64,000 nt of DNA, from NCBI RefSeq assembly GCF_004006235.1, contig NZ_CP034753.1, positions 2,046,001 to 2,110,000 of the forward strand, read 5' to 3'. Each line of letters begins with the position of its first letter. The stretch's first letter is position 1. Under the pieces are notes generated by a model. The model saw only the letters and a program-made list of their open reading frames with translations. It had not been told where the DNA came from and searched no databases. Source of the DNA: Agromyces sp. LHK192 (GTDB lineage Bacteria > Actinomycetota > Actinomycetes > Actinomycetales > Microbacteriaceae). Positions 23,733 to 31,480 of the stretch are shown in pieces. A program made the position numbers and the translations under genes.

Positions 23733-26700
23733 TGGGCTGGAACAATCCCGAGATCCCATGGTCGGAGCTCGAACGCCGGCTCTCCGACCGGCGCCGGCCC
23801 GACGGCCGTGGTGGCCCGAGCGGATTCATCGGCAAGCCGGGCGGCGGCGACGGCGGTACCGACCCCCGGAACGGACGCCCGCTCATCGCCGACGGCGGCG
23901 ACAGCCCGGCCTGGAGCCGCAAGCGCCATCCCTACCGTCCCTCCCCCGGACTCGAGGTCGAACAGGGCCCGGCGGTGCCGTACGCCGAGCTGCACGCGCA
24001 CACGGCGTTCAGCTTCCTCGACGGCGCCTCGATGCCCGAGCAGCTCGTCGAGGAGGCGCACCGCCTGGGGCTTTCGGGGCTCGCCGTGACCGACCACGAC
24101 GGGTTCTACGGCATCGTGCGGTTCGCCGAGGCCGCAGAGGCCTTCCCCGACCTGACGACCGTCTTCGGCGCCGAGCTCTCGATCGGGCTCACCAGACCGC
24201 AGATGGGCGCCGCCGACCCTGAGGGCGACCACCTGCTGGTGCTCGCCAGACGCGAGGAGGGCTACCACCGACTCGCCTCGGCGATCACGGCCGGCCAACT
24301 CGCCGGGGGCGAGAAGGGGCGACCCGTGTACGACCTCGAGGAGCTCGCCGCGCAGTCCGGCGGTGAATGGCTGATCCCGACCGGATGCCGCAAGGGACCG
24401 GTGCGCCGCGCACTCGCGCTCGGCGGAGCCGACGGCGACGAGGCCGCGTGGCGCGAGCTCGACCGGCTCGTCGCGCTGTTCGGGCACGACCGGGTGGTGG
24501 TCGAGCTCTTCGACCACGGGCATCCGGCGGACCAGCCCGACAACGACCGGTTGGCGAGGCTGGCGGCCCGTGCGAACCTGCCCGTGATCGCGACCAACGC
24601 GGTGCACTACGCGACCCCGCCCGAGCACCGGCTCGCCCAGGCGCTCGCCGCTGTGCGTGCCAGGCGCAGCCTCGACGAGCTCGACGGGTGGCTGCCGGCG
24701 TCCGACGGCCAGCACCTGCGCTCGGGCGCCGAGATGGCCGCGCGGTTCGCCCGGTATCCCGGTGCGGTCTCGCGCACGGCGGGCATCGCCGAGGAGCTCG
24801 GGTTCCGTCTGCGCAGCGCCCGCCCGAAGCTGCCGCGCCAGGAGGTGCCCGACGGCCACACGCCGATGAGCTGGCTGCGCGAACTCGTCTGGCGGGGCGC
24901 TGCGGAACTCTATCCCGGGGTTCCCGACCACGTCCGCGAACGGCTCGGGCAGGAGCTCGACGTGATCGAGCAGAAGGACTTCCCCGGCTACTTCCTGATC
25001 GTGTACGACCTCGTGCGCGAGGCCAGGAGCCGGGGCATCCTGTGCCAGGGGCGCGGTTCGGCCGCGAACTCGGCCGTCTGCTACGTGCTGCGCATCACCG
25101 CGGTCGACTCGATCTTCTACCGGCTCCCGTTCGAGCGGTTCCTGTCGGCATTGCGCGATGAGGAGCCCGACATCGACGTCGACTTCGACTCCGACCGGCG
25201 CGAGGAGATCATCCAGTACGTCTACGGCAAGTACGGAAGGCGCAACGCGGCGCAGGTCGCGAACGTCATCACCTACCGGCCGAAGGTCGCGGTACGCGAC
25301 ATGGCGAAGGCGCTCGGCTACTCGACGGGCCAGCAGGATGCCTGGTCGCGCCAGGTCGAACGCTGGGGTGCGGTCGTCGAGACCGACGACCACGACATCC
25401 CCGGGCCGGTGATCGAGCTCGCCGAGCAGGTCCTGACCTTCCCCCGGCACCTGGGCATCCACTCGGGCGGGATGGTGCTCACCGACCGGCCCGTCGGCGA
25501 GGTCGTGCCGATCGAGCACGCGCGCATGGAGCACCGCACCGTGCTGCAGTGGGACAAGGACGACTGCGCCTGGATGGGCCTCGTGAAGTTCGACCTGCTC
25601 GGCCTCGGCATGCTGGCCGCGCTGCAGTACACGTTCGACCTGATCCGCGAGACGACCGGCGAGGAATGGGAGCTCGCGAGCCTGCCGAAGGAGGAGGGCG
25701 CGGTCTACGACATGCTGTGCCGTGCCGATTCGATCGGGGTGTTCCAGGTCGAGTCGCGTGCGCAGATGGGCACGCTCCCCCGGCTGAAGCCGCGCTGCTT
25801 CTACGACCTCGTGGTCGAGATCGCCCTGATCCGGCCCGGCCCGGTGCAGGGCGGTGCGGTGCATCCGTACATCCGCCGGCGCACGGGCGAGGAGCAGGTG
25901 ACGTACCTGCATCCGAAGCTCGAGCCCGTGCTCGAGCGCACGCTCGGGGTGCCGCTGTTCCAGGAGCAGCTCATGCAGATGGCCGTCGCGGTCGGCGACT
26001 GCACGCCCGCCGACGCCGACCTGCTGCGCCGGGCGATGGGGTCCAAGCGGGGCGTCGAGCGCATCGAGTCGCTGAAGGAGCGCCTGTACGCCGGCATGGC
26101 GCGCAACGGCATCGACGAGGACACGGCCGACGAGATCTACGCGAAGATCCAGGCGTTCGCGAACTTCGGCTTCGCCGAGAGCCACGCACTGAGCTTCGGC
26201 CTGCTCGTCTACGCGAGCTCGTGGCTGAAGCTGCACTACCCGGCGGCGTTCCTCGCGGCCCTGCTGCGCGCCCAGCCCATGGGCTTCTACTCGCCCCAGA
26301 CCCTCACCGCCGACGCGCGTCGCCACGGCGTCGAGGTGCTGCGGCCCGACATCCAGCGGTCGGGCGTGCACGCGGGGCTCGAACCGCGCGGCGTCCCCGA
26401 CGGGACGGATGCCGGCTCGCGATCGGATGCCCCGGTGACCTCGGATGCCCCGGCGCCCGGGCACGCCGGGCCCAGCGGCCTGCACGGCTGCGCCGACGCG
26501 GTGCAGCCGCCGATCGGCCCGTTCGACCGCGAGGCGCCCGACCGGTCGGCCGCGCATCGCCGCGACGCGGGGTTCGTCGTGCGGCTCGGGCTCGCCGACG
26601 TCTCCTCCATCGGCACCGCGCTCGCCGAGCGCATCGTCGCCGAACGTGAGCGCGGCGGTCCGTTCCGCGACATGGCCGAGGTGTCGCGCCGGGTCGGGCT

Positions 26701-27277
26701 CGAGGCATCCGAACTCGAGGCGCTCGCGGCGGCCGGCGCGTTCGCGTCGTTCGGACTCGACCGGCGGCGCGCGCTGTGGCTCGCCGGCGAGGCCGCGCAG
26801 GACCGCGCCGAGTACCTGCCGGGCTCGATCGTGGTCGTGCAGCCGCCGCTGCTGCCGCTGCTCACCCCGACCGAGCAGGTGGTCTACGACCTCTGGGCGA
26901 CCGGCATCTCGCCCGACGACCACCCGATCCGGCACATCCGCGACCGACTCGATGCGCGCGGTGCGATCCGGGTGGACCGCCTCCGCGAGGCCGAGTCCGG
27001 GCGGCGCATCGAGGTCGGCGGGGTGGTCACTCACCGTCAGCGGCCGGCGACGGCGTCGGGCATCACGTTCCTGAACCTCGAGGACGAATCGGGCACGGTC
27101 AACGTGATCGCCGGGGTCGGGGTGTGGACGCGGTACCGACGGGTGGCCCGCGAGGCGCCCGCGATGGTGGTGCGCGGCATCCTCGAGCGCACGCGCGACG
27201 GCATCGTGAACCTCGTCGCTGATCGGTTCGAGTCGCTCACCGTGTCGGCACCGCACCGGTCGCGCGACTTCCGTTGA
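23732..27277 (+). CDS. dnaE2: Error-prone DNA polymerase DnaE2
   Basis: 1181 residues, C-family polymerase of damage-induced mutagenesis. A disordered N-terminal 80 residues precede the PHP domain (ELHAHTAFSFLDGAS, about 87-101). The palm carries the catalytic aspartates in EEPDIDVDFDSDRRE near 480. Fingers follow (KDDCAWMGLVKFDLLGLGML; RAQMGTLPRLKPR), then the tandem HhH region (VRLGLADVSSIGTALAERIV) and an OB domain (IEVGGVVTHRQRP, TVNVIAGVGVWTRYR). A low-complexity insert of about 55 residues (roughly 890-948, rich in Asp, Ala, Pro, Gly) sits just before the HhH region. No classical ribosome binding site: the ATG overlaps a short ORF's stop. Confidence 0.95.
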   Translation: MGWNNPEIPWSELERRLSDRRRPDGRGGPSGFIGKPGGGDGGTDPRNGRPLIADGGDSPAWSRKRHPYRPSPGLEVEQGPAVPYAELHAHTAFSFLDGASMPEQLVEEAHRLGLSGLAVTDHDGFYGIVRFAEAAEAFPDLTTVFGAELSIGLTRPQMGAADPEGDHLLVLARREEGYHRLASAITAGQLAGGEKGRPVYDLEELAAQSGGEWLIPTGCRKGPVRRALALGGADGDEAAWRELDRLVALFGHDRVVVELFDHGHPADQPDNDRLARLAARANLPVIATNAVHYATPPEHRLAQALAAVRARRSLDELDGWLPASDGQHLRSGAEMAARFARYPGAVSRTAGIAEELGFRLRSARPKLPRQEVPDGHTPMSWLRELVWRGAAELYPGVPDHVRERLGQELDVIEQKDFPGYFLIVYDLVREARSRGILCQGRGSAANSAVCYVLRITAVDSIFYRLPFERFLSALRDEEPDIDVDFDSDRREEIIQYVYGKYGRRNAAQVANVITYRPKVAVRDMAKALGYSTGQQDAWSRQVERWGAVVETDDHDIPGPVIELAEQVLTFPRHLGIHSGGMVLTDRPVGEVVPIEHARMEHRTVLQWDKDDCAWMGLVKFDLLGLGMLAALQYTFDLIRETTGEEWELASLPKEEGAVYDMLCRADSIGVFQVESRAQMGTLPRLKPRCFYDLVVEIALIRPGPVQGGAVHPYIRRRTGEEQVTYLHPKLEPVLERTLGVPLFQEQLMQMAVAVGDCTPADADLLRRAMGSKRGVERIESLKERLYAGMARNGIDEDTADEIYAKIQAFANFGFAESHALSFGLLVYASSWLKLHYPAAFLAALLRAQPMGFYSPQTLTADARRHGVEVLRPDIQRSGVHAGLEPRGVPDGTDAGSRSDAPVTSDAPAPGHAGPSGLHGCADAVQPPIGPFDREAPDRSAAHRRDAGFVVRLGLADVSSIGTALAERIVAERERGGPFRDMAEVSRRVGLEASELEALAAAGAFASFGLDRRRALWLAGEAAQDRAEYLPGSIVVVQPPLLPLLTPTEQVVYDLWATGISPDDHPIRHIRDRLDARGAIRVDRLREAESGRRIEVGGVVTHRQRPATASGITFLNLEDESGTVNVIAGVGVWTRYRRVAREAPAMVVRGILERTRDGIVNLVADRFESLTVSAPHRSRDFR

Positions 27278-27301
27278 CCTGCGGCGACCGGCCCATCGGC
27301 G

Positions 27302-27307
27302 TAGCAT
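27302..27307 (+). promoter_or_regulatory. -10 element of MFS gene 27315
   Basis: TAGCAT 7 bases before ATG 27315. Confidence 0.45.
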
Positions 27308-27314
27308 CCGGCGC

Positions 27315-28568
27315 ATGGAGGGCCTGCCGCGGGAACGCCTCTACACGCCGGCGTTCATCGCCCTCGGCATCGCCGAGCTGGCCTACTTCACCGCGGACGG
27401 GATCGCCGTGTTCACGCTGCCGCTCCACGTCACCGGCCCGATCGGCGGCGACGAGGCCGCCGCCGGCATCGCGTTCGGTGCATTCGCGCTCTCGGCCCTG
27501 CTGCTGCGCCCGCTCGCCGGACGACTCGCCGACCGCCTCGGACGCCGGCCACTGCTCCTCGGCGGAGCGCTCATCGCCGCGGTGTCCTATCTCACCATCG
27601 CCGCGGCGCCCGACCTCCTCTCGATCATCGCGCTGCGCCTGCTCGCCGGTGTCGCCGAGGCCGCCTTCTTCGTCGCATCCTTCGCCGCGCTGGCCGACCT
27701 GGCGCCGCCGAGCCGGTTGGGCGAGGCGATCTCGATCAACTCCCTGGGCCTCTACCTCGGACTCACGCTCGGACCTCCGCTCGGCGAGCTCCTGTCCGAC
27801 TGGGCCGGATTCGCTGCCGCGTGGATGGGCGGCGCGACCATCGCGCTGGTCGCGGCGGCCATCTCGGTCGGCGTCGGCGAGACCCGGAACACCGAGCCGG
27901 TCGATGCATCCGGGTCCGGCGGGTCGTCCGTCGGTCGCCCGACGCCCGAGCCGACCCGAACCGATCCGACGCCGAGACGGGAGCCGCTGATCTATCGCCC
28001 GGCCTTGCCCATCCTCATCGGGTTCCTCGCATCGATCATCGCGCTCGGGGGCTTCCTCGCGTTCGCCTCGTTGCACGCCGTGCGGATCGGCACGGCGGAT
28101 GCCAGCACCGCACTGCTCGTGTTCGGCGCCGTGGTCGTGGTCGTCCGAGTCGCGTTCGCCCGATTCGTCGACCGATTCCCGCCGCTGCGCCTCGGGGCCG
28201 CCGCCCTCGTGCTCATGGCGGCCGGCCTTGCGATCACCGCGGTGTGGCCGGCACCTGGCGGCCTGCACGTCGGCTCGGCGATCCTGGCGATCGGCGTGGG
28301 GTTCAGCACCCCGGCATTCTTCGCCGCGGTGTTCGCGACCGCCGGGCCCGCGCAGCGCGGCGCCGCCTCGGGAACGGCGACCGCCGCGATCGACCTCGGG
28401 CTCGGCCTCGGACCGATCGCGCTCGGCCCGCTGGCCGCCGGATTCGGACTCGGGTGGACGTTCGCCGTCGCCGCCGCGGTGGCCGCGCTCGGTGCAGTGT
28501 GGACGTTGCACCTGGCGTCTCGACCGCCTGCCGTGTCGCCGCCGCCTCGGGCGCGACCGGTCGGATAG
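27315..28568 (+). CDS. MFS transporter (12 transmembrane segments)
   Basis: 417 residues in two six-helix halves. Motif A appears as RLADRLGRRPLLLGG after helix 2. A Ser/Gly/Pro/Thr-rich cytoplasmic loop (about 195-220) joins the halves. The N-terminus resembles sugar-efflux/arabinose-type MFS proteins. Substrate unknown. The start is supported by TAGCAT 7 bases upstream (leaderless). The stop GGATAG forms part of the next gene's -10 hexamer. Confidence 0.9.
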   Translation: MEGLPRERLYTPAFIALGIAELAYFTADGIAVFTLPLHVTGPIGGDEAAAGIAFGAFALSALLLRPLAGRLADRLGRRPLLLGGALIAAVSYLTIAAAPDLLSIIALRLLAGVAEAAFFVASFAALADLAPPSRLGEAISINSLGLYLGLTLGPPLGELLSDWAGFAAAWMGGATIALVAAAISVGVGETRNTEPVDASGSGGSSVGRPTPEPTRTDPTPRREPLIYRPALPILIGFLASIIALGGFLAFASLHAVRIGTADASTALLVFGAVVVVVRVAFARFVDRFPPLRLGAAALVLMAAGLAITAVWPAPGGLHVGSAILAIGVGFSTPAFFAAVFATAGPAQRGAASGTATAAIDLGLGLGPIALGPLAAGFGLGWTFAVAAAVAALGAVWTLHLASRPPAVSPPPRARPVG

Positions 28569-28571
28569 CCT
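28566..28571 (+). promoter_or_regulatory. -10 element of the DUF3097 gene
   Basis: TAGCCT overlaps the stop codon of the MFS gene and ends 6 bases before GTG 28578. Confidence 0.5.
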
Positions 28572-28577
28572 CCAACG

Positions 28578-29465
28578 GTGCCCGGAAACGACGCCATCCC
28601 CCGTCCTGAAGTCCACGGCGAAGACCGCTACGGCACCGACGTCCTCGCCGGCGACTGGCGGGCGCGGGGACGCCCGAAGATCCCGGACCTCCCCGTGGAG
28701 CGAGACCTCGTCGTCGAGCTCGCGGCCGACGGCTACTGCGGGGCCGTCGTCGGGCTGGAGCAGGGCAACGTCGTGCTCGAGGATCGGTTCGGGAAGCGCC
28801 GGCTGTTCCCGCTCGGGCACGGGTTCCTGGTCGACGGCAGCCCGGTCCGGCTCGTCCCGCCCGTCAGGCGTGCCCCCGCCGGTCCGATGCGCACGGCATC
28901 CGGCTCGTTCGCGGCCCCCCAGACGCGGGCGAAGGTCGCGCTGCCGAGCCGCATCTTCGTCGAGGGCCGGCACGACGCCGAGCTCGTGGAGAAGATCTGG
29001 GGCGCCGACCTGCGGGTCGAGGGCGTCGTCGTCGAATACCTCGAGGGCGTGGATCGCCTCGCCGACCTGCTCGACGAGTTCCAGCCCGACCGGCAGCGCC
29101 GGGTCGGCGTGCTGGTCGACCACCTCGTGCCCGGATCGAAGGAGCAACGCATCGCCGACGAGGTCCGGCGGGGCCGTCACGGCGCGCACGTGCTCGTGGT
29201 GGGGCATCCGTTCATCGACATCTGGCAGGCGGTGCGCCCGGCGCGTATCGGTCGGGACGCCTGGCCCGTGATCCCCCGGGGCGTGGAGTGGAAGCACGGC
29301 GTGTGCGAGGCGTTCGGCTGGCCGCACGCCGAGCAGGCCGACATCGCCCGGGCGTGGCAGGCGATCCTCGGCCGGGTGCGCGGCTACGGCGATCTCGAGC
29401 CAGCCCTGCTCGGCCGGGTCGAGGAACTCATCGACTTCGTGACGGAGCCGACCGGTCAGCGCTGA
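28578..29465 (+). CDS. DUF3097 family protein
   Basis: 295 residues, a conserved actinobacterial family of unknown function. N-terminal domain with YGTDVLAGDWRARGRPKIPDLP and CGAVVGLEQGNVVLEDRFGKRRLFPLG. C-terminal part contains FVEGRHDAELVEKIWG and VGVLVDHLVPGSKEQRI, whose Glu and Asp placement recalls a TOPRIM fold, suggesting nucleic-acid or phosphate chemistry (inference). GTG 28578 is 6 bases after TAGCCT. Convergent with the VIT1-family gene; a small CGCGAC/GTCGCG hairpin at 29467-29484 lies between them. Confidence 0.9.
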   Translation: MPGNDAIPRPEVHGEDRYGTDVLAGDWRARGRPKIPDLPVERDLVVELAADGYCGAVVGLEQGNVVLEDRFGKRRLFPLGHGFLVDGSPVRLVPPVRRAPAGPMRTASGSFAAPQTRAKVALPSRIFVEGRHDAELVEKIWGADLRVEGVVVEYLEGVDRLADLLDEFQPDRQRRVGVLVDHLVPGSKEQRIADEVRRGRHGAHVLVVGHPFIDIWQAVRPARIGRDAWPVIPRGVEWKHGVCEAFGWPHAEQADIARAWQAILGRVRGYGDLEPALLGRVEELIDFVTEPTGQR

Positions 29466-29489
29466 TCGCGACACGCCGGTCGCGGCCCG

Positions 29490-30611
29490 CTACGCGAGTG
29501 TCGTCCCGAATGCGAGCCCCAGCACGTACGTCACCGCCGCTGCGCCGAGCCCGATCGCGAGCTGGCGGAGGGCGCGCTTGAGCGGCGGCGCGCCCGAGAG
29601 CACGCCGACCGTCGCCCCGGTGAGGAGCAGCGCGAGACCGACCAGTGCGGTCGCCAGGAGGATCGCGGGCAGGCCCGACATACCGAACAACCACGGCAGC
29701 ACCGGGATCAGCGCACCCGACGCGAAGAAGCAGAAGCTCGCGAGCGCCGCCCCGAGGCCCGTGCCGATCGCCTCATCGTCCTGATCCATCGCGGGCAGCG
29801 CGTCGGTCGGCGTTCGGGACGCGTCCTGGCGTCCGGCCGCGTGCACCCGTGCCAGCGTCAGTGCCGCATGCTCGACGGCGGCGTCCGGGGCCATGCCGCG
29901 CGCCCGGTATACCAGCGCGAGCTCGTTCGCGTCGAGGTCGAGGTCGGGCAGGGCGTCGCCTGCCGCGGGGTCGGGCGCCGAGGCATCCAGCAGTTCGCGC
30001 TGCGACCGCACCGACACGTACTCGCCGGCTCCCATCGACAGCGCGCCCGCGAGCAGCCCGGCGAGGCCGGTGAACAGCACGACGGGTGCCGGAACCCCCG
30101 TCGCGCCGATGCCGAGCACGAGGGCGAGGTTCGACACGAGCCCGTCGTTCGCGCCGAACACGGCCGCACGAAAGCTGCCCGCCAGCCGGCGCCGACCGCG
30201 TGCGGCGAGCCCGCGCACGACCTCGCCGTGGATCCGCTCGTCGGCGGCCATCGCGGGAGTCGCGTACGGGTCGGTCGCATACGGCGAGCGGGCCTCCGCA
30301 CCCTGCGCGAGGGCGAGCACGAAGATCGAGCCGAACCGGCGCGCCAGTGCGACGAGCACGCGGGTCCGGACGTCGGCGCGCGGGGTGCCCCGTTCATCGC
30401 CGTCGAGCAGCGCGAGCCAGTGCGCCTCGTGCCGCCCCTCCGCGGCGGCGAGGGCGAGCAGGATCTCGCGCTCCTCACCGGTCTTGCGATCGGCGAGCTC
30501 GCGATACACGGCGCCTTCGGCCCGTTCGTCGGCCAGGTACCGCCGCCAGCGCGCGCGGTCCGCCCCGGTCGGCGGGCTCGCAGGCGTCGGGTTCGCCGTC
30601 TCGTCGGTCAT
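29490..30611 (-). CDS. Ferritin-like/VIT1 (CCC1) family membrane protein
   Basis: 373 residues. The N-terminal 130 residues are a rubrerythrin-like four-helix ferritin domain (RRYLADERAEGAVYRELAD ... LLALAAAEGRHEAHWLALL) with paired Glu/His iron ligands. The rest is the VIT1/CCC1 membrane domain with FRAAVFGANDGLVSNLALVLGI, GALSMGAGEYVSVRSQ and three more helices at the C-terminus. VIT1-family proteins carry Fe(II) or Mn(II) across the membrane; the ferritin-fused group is common in bacteria. It lies downstream of an Lrp-family regulator on the same strand, 174 bases away, with a TATCGT -10 candidate in the gap near 30700. Confidence 0.92.
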   Translation of the reverse strand: MTDETANPTPASPPTGADRARWRRYLADERAEGAVYRELADRKTGEEREILLALAAAEGRHEAHWLALLDGDERGTPRADVRTRVLVALARRFGSIFVLALAQGAEARSPYATDPYATPAMAADERIHGEVVRGLAARGRRRLAGSFRAAVFGANDGLVSNLALVLGIGATGVPAPVVLFTGLAGLLAGALSMGAGEYVSVRSQRELLDASAPDPAAGDALPDLDLDANELALVYRARGMAPDAAVEHAALTLARVHAAGRQDASRTPTDALPAMDQDDEAIGTGLGAALASFCFFASGALIPVLPWLFGMSGLPAILLATALVGLALLLTGATVGVLSGAPPLKRALRQLAIGLGAAAVTYVLGLAFGTTLA

Positions 30612-30785
30612 GCGTCCACCTGTCCGGCGGGCGACGAGGTCGGTGCTCGAACGGCCCGCTCCATCACGTCCTCGGCCGGAACGGCCTCAGCCACGATAGC
30701 GAGCGGCGTTCGCACGCGGACCGGAATCGGGGCGAACGAGCGGGATTGGCAGCATTTCGGACCGCCGAACGCACGGGCCCCCGAC

Positions 30786-31265
30786 TCAGCCGATCAGGTG
30801 CTGCCAGCCGTCGCCCTCGGCGTGCTCGAAGATGAGGTTCGTCTCGGTGTGCGCGACCGCCGGGTGGCCGGTGAGGTGGGCGAGCACGAACTCGCGGAGC
30901 TCGACCGCGTCGCGCGCGGCGACGTGGAGCAGGTAGTCCTCGGCGCCGGCCATGTGGAACACGCCCAGCACGCCCGGCAGGTGCGGCACCGCGGCGCGGA
31001 ACGCGTCGATCTCGGCGCGGTCGTGCTTGACGAGTCGCACCGCGATCAGCGCCTGCAACGACACCCCGACCGACGCGAGGTCGACGTCGACGTGGTAGCC
31101 GCGGATCGTTCCGAGGCTCTGCAGGCGGCGGAGGCGGAGCGACACGGTGGACTCCGCGACGCCGATCTCCGCAGCGAGCGCGGCGCCGGAGGATCGCGCG
31201 TTCGTCGACAACGCGGCCAGGAGCGCACGGTCGACGCGGTCGAGTTCGGGATGCTGCTGCGCCAT
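30786..31265 (-). CDS. Lrp/AsnC-family transcriptional regulator
   Basis: 159 residues. N-terminal HTH (LDRVDRALLAALSTNARSSGAALAAEIGVAESTVSLRLRRLQSLG split over about 8-55) and C-terminal RAM ligand-binding domain (LQALIAVRLVKHDRAEIDAF ... GVFHMAGAEDYLLHVAARD). GAAAGG lies ahead of ATG 31265. The region upstream carries strong ATGTT/AACAT dyads, which suggests autoregulation. The effector amino acid is unknown. Confidence 0.93.
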   Translation of the reverse strand: MAQQHPELDRVDRALLAALSTNARSSGAALAAEIGVAESTVSLRLRRLQSLGTIRGYHVDVDLASVGVSLQALIAVRLVKHDRAEIDAFRAAVPHLPGVLGVFHMAGAEDYLLHVAARDAVELREFVLAHLTGHPAVAHTETNLIFEHAEGDGWQHLIG

Positions 31266-31344
31266 GGGGGCCTTTCGGATGGCGGCCGCTGGATCGGGGG
31301 CGGTGCGGATCGGCCGGGTCCCGTCATCCTCCGACATGATCGAA

Positions 31345-31377
31345 ATGTTCTGCAACATGGCTTGCGGAATGTTGCAG
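31345..31377. promoter_or_regulatory. Dyad operator upstream of the Lrp gene
   Basis: CTGCAACAT (31350-31358) and ATGTTGCAG (31369-31377) form a perfect 9-bp inverted repeat with a 10-base spacer. A further ATGTT at 31345-31349 makes three alternating half-sites. It is the only such structure in the 215-base gap 31266-31480. Lrp proteins bind short palindromic arrays, often their own promoter. Confidence 0.6.
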
Positions 31378-31480
31378 GTCGTCCGGCTCTCGCGACCGAT
31401 GTCACGAGCCCTTCGGCGGTTCGGCTCGGACACCGCAGGTCGTCGGGTGGCCGGCCGCTTCCCGACGACCACCGAGCCGG

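Noticed and set aside
23687..27316. 1209-residue antisense ORF opposite dnaE2
   Set aside because: High GC with G/C-rich third positions keeps the opposite frame open. The protein is an Arg/His/Leu-rich string without motifs, and the plus-strand frame is a full DnaE2.
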